From Limonium bicolor (taxonomy: Eukaryota; Streptophyta; Magnoliopsida; Caryophyllales; Plumbaginaceae): a DNA stretch of 64,000 nucleotides. Under the pieces are notes generated by a model, which saw only the letters and a program-made list of their open reading frames with translations, did not search any database and was not told the origin of the DNA. A program made the translations under genes and the position numbers. This document shows positions 23,841-36,482 of the stretch, one piece after another (within the stretch, counting starts at the first letter, position 1; every line of letters begins with the position of its first letter). The DNA lies in assembly GCA_023374045.1 (NCBI GenBank), contig CM041781.1:147366982-147430981 (forward strand), in the 5' to 3' direction.

Positions 23841-26211
23841 TAATATCAGTTGTACTACAAGCTTTAAAATGTATACCAAACAATCAACCACTCAAGGTAT
23901 TCCCAATACACAATTCCCAAACATTTGTTCCGTTATCAACACTACATTCAAAGAATTCAGCACCTTATTCAAGCTTTGTTGTAAATTTTATGGCACTGTT
24001 GAATTTATCTATGATCGATAATTTATTTGTACCCCCTGATTGTTATGTATTTGTATTTTCTTGATTTATAAAATTTTATTTTTATGGTCCTTATCTATTC
24101 ATTTTATGACCATACGAATATATGTCCATTATATGTTCATTTTATATTGTATGTTTATTTTATGAAGATGTCGTACCCCCCCTTAAAATAGGGTACGACC
24201 CATATCCGTCTCGTAATAAAGAAGTGGAATTTAAACTCACTTTTAAGGAGCACTATATTTTACATCTCCTATGGAGATTCCTCCTTCAAGGATGCAGTTC
24301 ATTTTTGATGCACAATATCACTCGTGTTATTCTAGCTTGATTATAATTAAATCTTTTAGTGTTCCCAACATGCTTTCCTAACTCATTTCGCCTCTCTCAC
24401 GATCATTGGCAAGAACAAAGTTTAGAATTCATCATTCATATAGTAAGTTAAGTTTTGAAAACGGAACATATAGGTTATACTTAGATATTACTATAATAAC
24501 ATTTAGTTCACTCTTTCTTATTTAAGTATTGGGTGTAGTAGGTATCAAATCTTAATCATGTGATTTGGAAACTATTAATTCATAAAAGAAAAATTCCATT
24601 ATAATGTAATGTAATTATTTAAATGCCATCCTTACTAAACATTTCTCTAGAAGCATTTTATAACCTAAAGTTTCTTAATTGTCAAGGCTTAAAAATTCAT
24701 GAACTTATTTAAAATAGTATCATACTATATATTAAAACTTCTTTTTCTTTTCAATGCAATTAAATCTTTCATGAAACCTTGTACCGAATTTATAACCTAA
24801 AATACGTAAATGTGCCATTTATGTTATTTTCACATATCAATATATTAACAAGCTATAATCCATCATGTGTGTGTAACATGTTTGAGTAGTTTAAATAATA
24901 TTTCAGATCATATAATAAGTCTAGATAGTCTTTCAAAATTACATTCAAAGCTTTATTAGCCAACCATACATTAAAATTTGTATTATATTCCTTTATAAAA
25001 ATACACCTTCTGTGACTTCTAAAAATGTTGCATATGTATAATGTTAAACTTCCAAATGAAATTTCAATAATTAAGTAACTCTCATTTTTTTTTTACTAGA
25101 TGTTCATTACTCCAAGTATTTAAGAATCAGTGATATTTAGTTTAGTATTACTCTTCCCTTCACTCAATCTTTAAGTTACTTCCTTTAATATATATATTTT
25201 TTATTTAATAAGGGGTAGATGTTGTACCTTGGAGTACCCAAATTTAAATCCCCTTCCTCCATGTATAGGTATTTTCACCAAATATTTAACTCAATAAACC
25301 CTTTACATGTATGAATTTTAATACTGAATCTTAAGATACAAATTTTGAATTGTTCATTGTGGCTAGTAATGAATATGCCTAGCTCAAGATTTCATGATGG
25401 TAACGTCTTACCACCAATCCTTCTCAAGTTCAACACAATCCATCACTTGCGTAGAAGATTATTTACGGTTAGATGACAAGGCTTGTCTAGCCCCTAGACT
25501 TCCAGAAGTGAGTGTGCACCCCCACTACTTTCAGCCTAGGAGTTCGTCGCACCAGGCACTTCCCGTAGGGTGTTAGGTTTATGTATTTTCTTTCTGAAGT
25601 TAACATAGAGTTTTAGTGTGGATTGCAGGTTTGGATGTTGATCTTTTCTGATGAGTTACTAGTTCTTGTTAGTTTAATAATTTTCTAAACTTAAGATTTA
25701 TCTTAAACATTATCTTTAGGTAATAATTTGTACCAAGTAGTTCTTGAGATTTATTTCAAGCTTTAAAGGAGTTGAAGTATATATCACTTAATTATTCAAA
25801 GCTCCACTTGTATACTATTTCCAACCAAAAGTATTCTTTAAAATTCTGGGAACATGTGTACAAGCTTTTAAAGCATTACCTTCTTAGCCATGTATTTTCC
25901 ATACGTATGCCTTTGAAAAGTAGTTTAATGTATGATTTATTCCAACCAAGATCTTATCATACCCAATAGATAATGTTCCAGACTTATTATTATTATTATA
26001 TTTAATGGTCAACGGTTATGACAACACACTATTCCTAACAGACATTCATACAAAAAGTGTATACAGAAATCATTCACTAATCCAAGAAGGGTTAGGAGTC
26101 GTGCCTTACTGGAATCCTCACTTCCCAATTCTACCCCAATTCCCCAGTTTAGGGCACCTATATTCTAACTATTTCACTCGGCTTGTTTTCTCGGGCTCAG
26201 AGGGTAACTAC

Positions 26212-26223
26212 GCTCTGATACCA
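26212..26223 (-). other. Primer-binding site of element G, tRNA-iMet
   Basis: Minus-strand TGGTATCAGAGC lies 5 nt inside the 5' LTR (26229-31527). It matches the 3' end of plant initiator Met tRNA. Confidence 0.92.
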
Positions 26224-26228
26224 CTTTC

Positions 26229-29200
26229 TGTAACGCCCTACTTATCATAAATGCAGCGGAAATAAAATACTAAGGCGATTACAGATCATCGGGTTCCAAA
26301 CACCCGGCACCAAACCTTACCAATTACAACTTACGATATTACAAATGCTACGGTCTGAACTCGAGAAAACATAGTAAAAAGTAATGATAACAAAATACAG
26401 TAGCTCTCCAAAATCCTAATTCCCATCCCATACACTCATACTCTTCGTGGCACCTGTATAACAAATCGTACCTGCAAGATGAAACCAAGCAGCCCACCCG
26501 GGAGGGGTGAGTCAGTTCCCTGGAATGGAACTGGTACAACTCTCCAAAACAAAAGTTTAAAAATAACTCTTGAAACAAACAATAACTCGAAGTCAAACGC
26601 TTAAAACAAAACAGAAGAACAAGGCACATCAAAATCACCAAGTCAAAGATATCAAGTCAAGGATAGAGATAAATAACAAGAAGTAAAGTGAGTCAACTTA
26701 AAAGAAACCACGCCAGAAGTTAGTGAACATCCATTGCTTAAGTTAGATTCAGTTCCAATTAGGATTAGAAAGACCCAAGTAGTCACAAGGACTAGGAATG
26801 AAAGAAGATATCCAAGAACCCATAACTCAAGAGTGGAATAAAACCAATTGGGAGAGATGGCCCCCACCGCCAGTCAGTTGCCACAAGGGCGAGGTAAACA
26901 GACCTCCGCTGTCAGTTGCCACAAAGGGCGAGGTATAGCAGACCTCCGCTGCCACCGACCCGTTCTCGGTCATCGGTGAAAAGTGAGTGCACCACTTATA
27001 GAAAGAATCCATACCCAATATATACCAAGATTGACATTTTCCATATCCCACTAGATTATTAACTGCACGAGTGCAATACCAAAACACTCAGTCCTACAGA
27101 GTGCAGAGGCGTAAACCCTCAACAGTCAATATCTAAGGGGTAACCAGATAAGAGGAACCAATGATCATGTGAGTTGTACATCCAAGGCTCAGTCAGTCAC
27201 AACAGGCTGAGTTAGTCACAAACAATTTCCTTTCAAGATTCATTCAAACTCATTTAGCGTTTCTCAAGACATTCCATAAAATCCGTCACCAAAAGCATCT
27301 GAGTACGAGAGATCGTACAAAACATTCCATCAAGTCCATAACACATCAAGTTGAGTACGAGAAATCGTACCTGGTAATCGCTGTAGCAGTTCTAGTCGAC
27401 TTGTGCAAATAATCAACAATACTCTGAGGAATATTAAAGGTAGTCTAACATCAATAACTCGTAACCTAAGTTAAACTTAAATAAATTCCTTACTCTTATT
27501 TCTAAGTCTCAATTGTCCTTTAAGCCCTCGCTTAAATGTTATGTATAACCTTTGACTTATATTAGAATGTTGTATAACCCAAGGTTGTAAGACCAGGGAA
27601 TGTATTTTTATTGACACTAATTGTTACACTCTTATCCACTTTATTCATACTTAACCCTAATTCCCAATTCAAGACTCTTGAGACCCTTATATCATAAGTG
27701 CATATTATATTATTCATCTAATCTTAGAATCTCAATAATAATTTTAAGCTTAATACTTTTATTCTAATTTAGAATAAATATCGGGTTATGACCTATGATA
27801 GGTTTATCTTAGAATATACATTATTTCACAATGTAATGATTATGTATTTTATCAGTATTACCAAATAATCCATTATGATTAAGTTTTCCCCTCAACTTAA
27901 TTAAGATCTACATCCTGTATATTGGAAACATGGTGTTATAGATGCATTTTATGATAACCTAATTGAGTTACTACACTCATTTATCATATGTTTAGTTTAG
28001 GATGACTTTTATTACAACCATCTAATAATCTTATCATAAGATGTTAAATTGCTTCTCATCTTGAATAACTATATTATAGTTAACTTAGATTTATCGAACT
28101 CTTACATTTAGTATTCCATGGTTATATTTACTTTATCATTAACTATATAATAAGGCACTTTAAGATAACCTTTTATTTATCCTTGCTTACATTTAATTTC
28201 CCAAATGTTTTATTTTTACACACATTCCCGCTATAGACTATGTATAATCCTTTTATACTAAATTTTAATAAACTTACGTCTTAAAATACATTTTTCATAT
28301 TGTTTACAAAACCTAAGGTTTCAAAGGAAACTTAATAAATTAATCTCCTTTATTATGTTTTAGGATGAACATTATATCTTAACATAAGGTAGAATTTATC
28401 TAAGAATTAAACTCTCATTCACAAGTGAAATTGTCAATACTTAATAAGATATATGTTCTGAAAATCCTCATACCTTATACTCAAATGACACATTAATATT
28501 TTTTTTAGCGTCGTAAAGAGATCAATATAATCTCTTATGTAACTTAGTTTTATCTAATAAAAGGTTCAAAGGTTTTAAGTATCAAATTCCTATTTATAAA
28601 CCTTTCTATAAATTCTAACCACTAGATACCTCACTTAATTGTAGACTCACATCCTAAGTATTGGTAATTAATGTTATAAATGTATTTCATATGGCTTATC
28701 TAATGCCAAGAAACTTAAGGATTATTTAGATAAATTTCCAAATCATAGTTTAATGTAGTTTTATATCATAATCCTTTTAATGATTTTAACTTAAAACATT
28801 AAGTTATATTTCAATACCTTAGATGTTAAGAAATGATTAAATCTAGACTTACTAATCCACCTCACATTCATATGTAAAAGTATTTTATTTACTTTATTAT
28901 TGTTTATATATTAAGAACATTTAGATGTAAAAGTACTACATTTATTTATCATTAATTATAGAATAAGATCTATTTGTGTAACATTTTATGTAATCTAATT
29001 TTCCTAAGTTTTAACTTATTAATTACTTAACCAATTATAGACTTACATTATGGTCGTTGACTAATACTATACATGTATTTTAATACGCTTTATATAAATC
29101 TTAGAAATTCAAAGATAACTCCTTAAGTTTAATAATCTTAATTTAATACCGCCTCATATAGTATTCTTTTATTAGTATTATGTAGAGGTTTAGTTTATCT

Positions 29201-31527
29201 CATTAATTCCTTCATATTATATTTTCTATAAGGCATTTTATTTCTTTTATTTATGTAGTTTTTTATGTGTATATATATATTAGGATTTATTCAAGACATT
29301 CCTTGTGTAGTTTTATTGCACTTAATTATTTATACTAACTTTTACACATAGCTACATCCAATATATGGTTTATAAAATAAAGTATTTCCCTAGTTTTCGT
29401 TAAACATATTAGCTTCCATATTATATATAATAAATAAAATAGTTTAGTTAAATTCCTTGATTTAATATAAGTTTCCATTTATTTCTCTCATATAAATATA
29501 TATAAATATATGTAACAATTTTTACTTCACTTAAAGTTAGTACCTAAAATATTTATAAACATACTGTATTAAATGTTAATCAGTCTTATTATATTTTCCC
29601 CAACCTATAAAGTTCATTAATCAACTATACTTCAATTTTTGATTACAAAAAACCATATATTATAAGTTATTCTTATGAAAAACTAAAAACACAATTTTAA
29701 ACCCATTACAATTGTCCAAAAATCCCCAAATTAAATATATAGTAACTATAACATTTTAGACATATAAAAATTTTTATTTCATAAAAATATATTTTAAATT
29801 ATCCAAATAATTCCATAATACTCGTAACTTGCAAAAATCATAACTTATGTTTAAAAACTCAAAACCCATATTAATTTACATCAAAATAAACTAGATTTTA
29901 TAAGGAATCTATGGTTAAAATTTCAAGTCAAAATACATTCGGAAAGGCCATTAAATAAATCTAGCAAGTTAGGACTTTATTCTGGAAATAATATAAAAAC
30001 TTATACTTATATTTGAAACGTTTTAATCGTGGCCGTCCGTTTCTTTAACTGAGATCGGACGGCTCCTGATTGTCGAGTTCATCATCGAACTCAACTCGAT
30101 TCCGAGTACTAAATCCCGATTTTCTCCTAATCTACAGAACAAAATCGAGTGATTCTTGTTCCTATCGATTCGAAATCAAATTACGGTTCTAACGGTACCA
30201 ATTTCCCCAATTATAATGCAGAATTGAATAAATTCGAATCTGGGTTCGAAGTTAGGGTTCTTATTTGGTTTCGGTTTCGATTTGCTAAAATTCCCTCAAT
30301 TCATTGCTTAATTGGTTAAATTGATAGAGGGTTATGAACGGGAATGCAAAAACGAAGAGCATAGATGGTGGAATTTGGTCTGAAACTCACGGAGATGCGC
30401 CGGTTATGAAATCGAAATCGATTTCTGGAAAGGTCAATATTTTATGTGCAGTTCGAGTAGCCTACTTCATGGGTCAACTCGTGCTAACTGAGATTGATTC
30501 AATCCATGAAACCTACGTCATTTTAAAGTAGACATGTAACTCTAGATGTTAGTGGAAGAATCATTGAATTTGATAAACTAGGGAGAAAGTTACAGATCTC
30601 ACAAGATCTGTGTTTACCTAGTTGGTTTCGGAGTAAACTGGGCAGAAATACCACCGTGATCGAGTAGGCAACTTTAGACAGCTTTATCTCGCGACCCAAT
30701 GCGAATCAGCCTTGGCCATTAACATGAAAGTTATAGAGGGATTAAAGATCTTCAAAACAAGCTAAAGAACAGGAAATTTGGATGAGAAATGAAGAAGTTA
30801 TGGCGTGACGAAGTTTACCCGATTTCAGAAAAAACTGGAATTCTGGGTTACGAATTTGCAAGGAAGCAACTTTAGATCGATTTTCCCGTCGATGTAGAAG
30901 GAGTTAGATGATGTGTGAGTAATGGTTGGAAAGAGGAAAGATAGGAGAATCGAATGAAACAAACGGCATACCAAATGGTGGAGTAGGGAAAAAGATATAG
31001 GTGTCTAAAGATCGACCCTTGGCATGCCATAACTGAAGGAAATCTGAAAAGACTAAGTTAAATCGGGCTGACTGGGCGCGACACGTGTCCTGGACACGTC
31101 AGCATCCTTCAAAATTTTGGCTCTAAACTTCAATTTATCATAACTTTGGCTAGGATGATCCGTTTTTAATGTTCTTTTTATCGATCTTCATGGTTTTTCA
31201 TAACCTATTTATTGGTATAGGTTTCATGGCCTGGTTTGACCATTCTCAAAAAGTCAACTCTAGCAAGGCTTAATAAGCTTTAAGGTTTCTAGAATTTTAT
31301 ATTGACTTTTATGTTTCAAAACAATGTTCCAACACTTCCTAAAATCTTTATAATATATTTGGAGTGTTTAGAAATTTTCCCAAGATTTATTGACTTATAA
31401 ATCTTATTATTAAATAATACTATATAATAATGTATAATAATTAGGGTTAAATAGGAGAAAACCCCTAAATAAATTTCACAATTCCATATAATAACTTAAT
31501 ATTCATAATTCCATACCATAATTTAAT
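26229..31527 (-). repeat. 5' LTR of element G, truncated at its outer end
   Basis: It is collinear with 18041-23434 but stops at ...CCATAATTTAAT, about 90 bp before the expected GGGGTATTTCA end, and is directly followed by the 55 bp flank copy. Differences from the partner LTR are mostly one- to four-base indels. ORFs at 26348-27087 and 30334-30531 are LTR sequence with no domains. Confidence 0.9.
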
Positions 31528-31582
31528 AACGACAATGGGCATGAAGTAAGATCTTATTCCATCATACCTTTCAATGCCACAT
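31528..31582. repeat. 55 bp flank duplication, right copy
   Basis: Identical to 17986-18040. To the right, element E continues without a gap (ACTCTTGATCC...), as judged from the homologous part of element F near 57380-57440. Confidence 0.95.
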
Positions 31583-32126
31583 ACTCTTGATCCATAGAGA
31601 AGATTATATTTTATTTAGCACAATGATTGCACATTTTTTTCAATTTAAGCGCTTTTAAGTTCTTTCACCACAGACTTTTCTCTCCACCCATGTAACGGCT
31701 TTGGGTCAACTATCCCAGATCACAAGGACCTTAGGTAGCTAGGTGATGAGGCACCCCAAAGGACTTAATAACCAAGTGGACGAGGCCTGGCTTTGGATCA
31801 GAATTAAAATTAAGCATGCTTAGGATCAGCGGAGTACCTTGCCTTGTTCTTTTTCCAACCATTTCAATCCAGACATTCCAAGGCTCAAGGCTAAAAACAG
31901 GGTTCAGATGGTGAGTATTCTCAATCATTTTAGCATCAATAGAACATAGACTTCATTTTTAATCAATTAAAACCAGAAAAATTTAAAAATTTTGCACCCC
32001 ATTATCAGTTAACCAATTATTCCTCCTCTATGGCTTCCTTCCAAGTTGAGCAACACAGCAGGAGTCAAACAAATGCAAGAGAAAAGAGCTCAAAGATACA
32101 CAAAAGATAAGCTACGAAGGAGGTTA

Positions 32127-32166
32127 CCCCACCCCACACTTAGAGTGAAGCAATGTCCTCATTGCT
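32127..32166 (-). promoter_or_regulatory. Second purine tract and hairpin module of element E
   Basis: On the minus strand the hairpin AGCAATG-AGGA-CATTGCT (32149-32166) is followed by AAGTGTGGGGTGGGG, which resembles the true tract at the 3' LTR. The loop is again AGGA. Confidence 0.7.
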
Positions 32167-32310
32167 GTGGAAGTATTAATATTGTGCAAGCAATCCAACG
32201 GGAAACAAAAGTAAGACATATAGTAGTTCAGAGGGGAGTATGTGTAACAGTAAAGAGTGAAAAGGATTTAGAATACTCCCCAGAGTCCGTTCACGGGTGT
32301 TGCACGGTCC

Positions 32311-32390
32311 ACCCCACACTTGAGTTCAGCTGTAGAATCGCGTAAAATTTTCCTGTAAAGAAGATTCTATACAGCCAGAAGAACTCAAGT
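32311..32390 (-). promoter_or_regulatory. Third purine tract and larger stem-loop of element E
   Basis: ACTTGAGTTC (32318-32327) pairs perfectly with GAACTCAAGT (32381-32390), and an inner stem AGCTGTAGAATC pairs with GATTCTATACAGC with a small bulge. In element orientation the stem is followed by GTGGGGTGG. The same fold is present in element F at 58113-58185. Confidence 0.7.
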
Positions 32391-32742
32391 TATTACTGCC
32401 TCATGCGCTGCCACTCCTTAATGTAGGAAAATAAGAAAATAGACTAATAACATTTTTTTATATTATATTTTTTTTTTATTATAATATTAGACAAATATTG
32501 AAGCACACAGAAAACTGTAAAGTAAATGTAAGTTAAAGAAATAAGGATAGAGAATTCTTCCTGTAAATTGAAAATAAGTGGTGGGTTGCCTCCCACCAAG
32601 CTGCTCTGTTTTATAGTCTCAAGCTAGACTCAAGTCCGATTAGGAGAAGAGGAAGAGGAGTGGGAAGGGGTCCCACAACTTCCTAGAACTAAGTTGCGCA
32701 GCTTTCGGAACTTATGTTTTAACCGCCATGGAGAGACTCTTT

Positions 32743-34139
32743 TTAGGTGGCGCCGACTCCGAAACAGGGGAAGAGATCCTGCTGTACCTGGACAAAAGAA
32801 ACTCCAAGCAAGTTAGTAGAAACATCAGCAGGACAAGTATACCTTTTCAGACGGGCCCCATTAACTTTGAAGGTTTCACCCTTCTTGTTTTCCAGTTCGT
32901 AGGCTCCAAATGAAGTAACCCCTACCACCTTAAATGGTCCTGCCCAATGAGATTTAAGCTTTCCTGGAAAGATCTTCAATCTAGAATTGTAGAGGAGCAC
33001 CCAATCTCCAACTTTGAAGTCACGTTTTGATCATTTGATCGTGGAGTTTCTTGGTGCGTTCCTTGTAGATTCGAGCACTGTTGTAAGCTTTATCTCTTAG
33101 TTCTTCAAGCTCTGAAAGCTGAAATTTGCGTTTCTCACCAGCAGCAAGTATGTCAAAGTTCAGGGCCTTAAGTGCCCAGTATGCCTTATGCTCCAACTCA
33201 ACAGGTAGATGGCAAGATTTCCCATATACCAGCCTAAAAGGAGACATCCCGATGGGTGTCTTGAATGCTGTCCTGTAGGCCCAGAGAGCGTCATCTAACC
33301 GTAGAGACCAGTCCTTCTTGAAGAGTTTACTGTCTTCTGGAGAATCCACTTCAACTCTCGATTGGATACTTCAGCTTGTCCATTTGTTTGTGGGTGATAT
33401 GGTAGTGCAACCTTATGACGTACTCCGTACTTAGCCACAAGGCATCGAATGAACGGTTGCAAAAATGTGATCCCCCATCACTGATAATTGCTCGTGGAAC
33501 TCCGAAGCGAGTGAAGATGTGCTTTTTGATAAACTTGACCACGGTCTTTGAATCAGCATTCTGGCATGGTATGGCTTCAACCCACTTGGACACATAGTCC
33601 ACTGCACCAGAATGTATTGATAACCTTGTGAAGAGGGAAATGGCCCCATAAAATCGATACCCCAACAGTCAAAAAGTTCGACTTCCAAAATGCTTTGCTG
33701 AGGCATCTCATGTCGCCTTGAAGTATTGCCCATGCGCTGACAGCTATCACAACTAGCCACAAAGGTTTGGCAGTCTTTATGGAGTGTGGGCCAATAAATC
33801 CGGACTCCAAAACCTTGGCTGCCGTCCGATGGGATCCATGATGGCCTCCAGCTTCTCTGGAGTGACAAAACTCCAGAACACTAGGTACCTCATCATCAGG
33901 GAGACACCTGCGAATTAAGCTATCTGCACACACTCGAAACAAGTGAGGGTCTTCCCAGATATAATGGCGTGAGTCAGAAAGGAATTTCTTTTTCTGAGCA
34001 TATGATAAATCATGAGGAACAACTCCAGAAACAAGAAAATTAGCCATATCAGCATACCATGGCTCTTGCACCTTTTTCAAACTGAAGACGGCTTCATCGG
34101 GAAAAAATTCATTAATAGGAATACCGTCGTCAGGAGTTA
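32743..34139 (-). pseudogene. Integrase of element E, frameshifted
   Basis: HHCC region: [14 protein letters not shown] near 33850 and CDSCQRMGN near 33735. DDE residues: [11 protein letters not shown] near 33660, AIISDGGSHF near 33480 and the GQAEVSNRE block near 33355-33385. The C-terminal part shows [20 protein letters not shown] and [11 protein letters not shown] (32810-32970), the usual Athila-type end. Frames change near 33820, 33600, 33430, 33350 and 33010, so no functional enzyme is predicted from this copy. It would insert element cDNA into the host chromosome. Confidence 0.88.
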
Positions 34140-35724
34140 CCATCCTAGAGAGATGGTCAGCAACAACATTCAGTTTACCACTCTTGTCCCTCACTTCTAT
34201 ATCGAATTCCTGTAAAAGAAGAATCCAACGTAGCAAGCGAGGCTTGGCCTCTTTCTTGGCAAACAAATATTTAAGAGCAGAGTGGTCAGTGTGGATAATC
34301 ACTTTACTTCCCCATAAATATGATCGAAATCTATCTAAGGAGAAGACCACTGCCAGGAGCTCTTTCTCAGTTGTTGTGTAGTTTCTCTGGGCATCATCTA
34401 GAGTTTTGCTGGCATAAGCAATAACTCTTAACACCTTATCTTTCTTTTGGCACAGGGCTGCACCTACTGCAAAGTCACTAGCATCACACATTATTTCAAA
34501 TGGCGATGACCAGTCAGGAGAAACAACGATAGGGGCAGCTACCAATTTTTGCTTAATTAAATTAAAAGCAGAAATACAATCTTCAGAAAATATAAATGAA
34601 ACATCTTTCATTAGCAATCAGTCAAAGGTTTAGCAATTTTAGAGAAGTCTTGAATAAACCTTCGATAGAAACCAGCATGCCCAAGAAACGATCTTACTTC
34701 CTTTACACAAGTGGGAGCTGGTAGCTTCTCTATCACTTCGACTTTTGCTTTGTCAACCTCAATCCCTTTAGCAGACACCTTGTGGCCGAGCACTATCCCA
34801 TCCTTTACCATAAAATGGCATTTCTCCCAGTTGAGAACTAGGTTGGTCTCTTCGCACCGTCCAAGGATAAGATCAAGCTGTGCTAGACAAACATCAAAAT
34901 CAGAGCCATAGACAGAAAAATCGTCCATAAATACCTCTATACTCTGCTCAATGAAGTCTGCAAAGATGGCCTGCATGCATCGCTGGAAAGTGGCAGGGGC
35001 ATTGCATAAACCAAAGGGCATTCTTTTGTATGCAAAGGTACCAAATGGACAAGTAAAGGTAGTCTTGTCCTGGTCCTCAGGTGCAATAGGAATTTGAAAG
35101 TACCCTGAAAAACCATCTAAAAAACAGTAATATTCCTGCCCAGCCAATCTCTAGCATTTGATCAATAAAGGGGAGTGGGAAATGATCTTTCCTGGTGGCT
35201 GAATTCAAACGCCTATAATCTATACACATACGCCATCCAGTGATCTTTCGTTGGGGAATGGACTCACCTTTGTCGTTTATAACAGCTTCAAAACCTCCTT
35301 TCTTAGGAACTACCTGTACAGGACTTACCCATGTGCTGTCCGATATAGGGTAAATGATCCCAGCGTCCAGAAGCTTCAACACCTCTGTCTTGACAACTTC
35401 CTTCATGTTAGGGTTGAGCCGACGCTGGGGTTGTCTGACAGGTTTGTAGTCTTCCTCCATATAGATACGATGTGTACAGAAGGCCGGGTTGATGCCTTTG
35501 ATATCAGCTAGAGTCCATCCGATGGCTCTCTTATGTCTTCTCAGAACTTCAAGTAACCTGCTTTCTTGCCCAGAAGTCAAAGAAGATGAAACAATGACAG
35601 GCAAGTAATTATCATTAGCTAAAAAGCAGTACTTGAGATTAGAGGGGAGCTCCTTAAGCTCAAGTACTGGAGGTTGCTCTATAGAAGGAACAGGTCTTTG
35701 GATTTCTTTATCAAGTCTCTCCAA
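34140..35724 (-). pseudogene. pol: Reverse transcriptase and RNase H of element E, frameshifted
   Basis: The RT N-terminal block (LLDAGIIYPISDSTWVSPVQ, WRMCIDYRRLNSATRK) is in 35077-35724. The palm block with FLDGFSGYFQIPIAPEDQ, MPFGLCNAPATFQRCM and catalytic VFMDDFSVYG is in 34611-35147. RNase H ([52 protein letters not shown]) is in 33577-34617. The wording of these blocks is typical of plant Athila/Tat elements. At least two frame breaks occur, near 35100-35147 and near 34614. Confidence 0.9.
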
Positions 35725-35770
35725 AGGAGGGCGATAGCTTGAAAACCTGGTTTTCCTCTCTCTACATGTG

Positions 35771-36482
35771 CTAGAGCTGTATTAACATCCATATTAAGAG
35801 TTTTATCCTCAACAGAAGATAAAGAACATGTTCTAAAGGTTCAAAATCTGAAAAAGTAGAAGAAAGTATAGAATAAATCTCATCATCAGAAAGTTCACAT
35901 ACCTCGCCATCCTCATCTTGCATACTTACCGACATAACTGAATGAGCTGAAGTAGAACTTAACTTCATCATCTTTTTCATATCAAACTCTATCTTCTCAT
36001 CTCCGTACCTCAAGGTGATTCTGCCATCATGCACGTCAATGACCGCCTTGGCAGTACTTAGAAAAGGACGACCCAAAATGAGTGGGACCTCCACATCATC
36101 ATCTATGTTAAACAACAAAATCCGCAGGAAAGATGAAGCGGTCAACTCCCACTACAAGATCTCGCACAATTCCCATCGGTTTTATCTCGGATCTGTCGGC
36201 CAGCTGGAGTTTAAAAGGGACTGGGTGAAGCTCTCCTCCTTTTACCTTCAAGAAGGTTGCATATGGCATGATGTTGATGCTTGCACCCAGGTCACACAGG
36301 CCACTTCCACAATCTATATCTCCGATAAAGCAGGGAACAATAGGAGTGCCGGATCCTTCTTTTGGGGGAAGTGCTCGAAGTAACGCCGTAGAGCACTCTT
36401 CTGTAAGGTGGACAGTCTCCTTGTCCTGCTTCTTCTTCCTCTTTGTCACGAGATCCTTCAAAAATTTTGCATAATTGGGCAT
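35771..36482 (-). pseudogene. Protease and flanking region of element E
   Basis: The active-site block GSGLCDLGASINIMPYATFL is encoded at about 36245-36310, with the D-x-G form seen in Athila proteases. Upstream is MPNYAKFLKDLVTKRKK, the conserved linker before the protease. A frame change near 36110-36145 leads into VPLILGRPFLSTAKAVIDV, the second protease block, and an acidic tail. In the family the enzyme cuts the Gag-Pol precursor. Confidence 0.85.

Larger units (their letters stand above)
23435..26228 (-). mobile_element. Element G interior (non-coding)
   Basis: No retroelement protein domain is recognisable on either strand. Short plus-strand ORFs (23831-24064, 24122-24340, 25394-25576, 26005-26250) lack motifs. 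Visible structure is confined to the left end (the PPT modules listed separately), an inverted repeat around a C-run at 24170-24199, and the primer site at the right end. Confidence 0.8.
18041..31527 (-). mobile_element. Element G, LARD-like retrotransposon with giant LTRs
   Basis: Two direct copies, 18041-23434 (5394 bp) and 26229-31527 (5299 bp, truncated), flank a 2794 bp interior. On the minus strand the tRNA-iMet primer site TGGTATCAGAGC follows the right-hand copy and a purine tract precedes the left-hand copy, so these are LTRs and the element is minus-oriented. The interior has no gag or pol. Large LTRs with a non-coding interior are the hallmark of LARD elements, which rely on proteins of other elements. 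G lies inside the non-coding 3' region of element E. Confidence 0.87.
31583..32742 (-). mobile_element. Non-coding 3' region of element E
   Basis: The region between the integrase end and the 3' LTR has no coding domain. It is clearly related to 57430-58330 of element F (for example GGACGAGGCCTG near 31779 and 57612, and GGGTTGCCTCCCA near 32583). It holds two additional tract-plus-hairpin modules, listed separately. The ORF at 32046-32345 (+) has no recognisable domain and overlaps these structured parts. Confidence 0.75.

Noticed and set aside
30334..30531. 65-codon ORF in the 5' LTR of G (possible captured gene)
   Set aside because: The homologous frame near 22173 in the other LTR is broken by one-base indels and no domain is recognisable.
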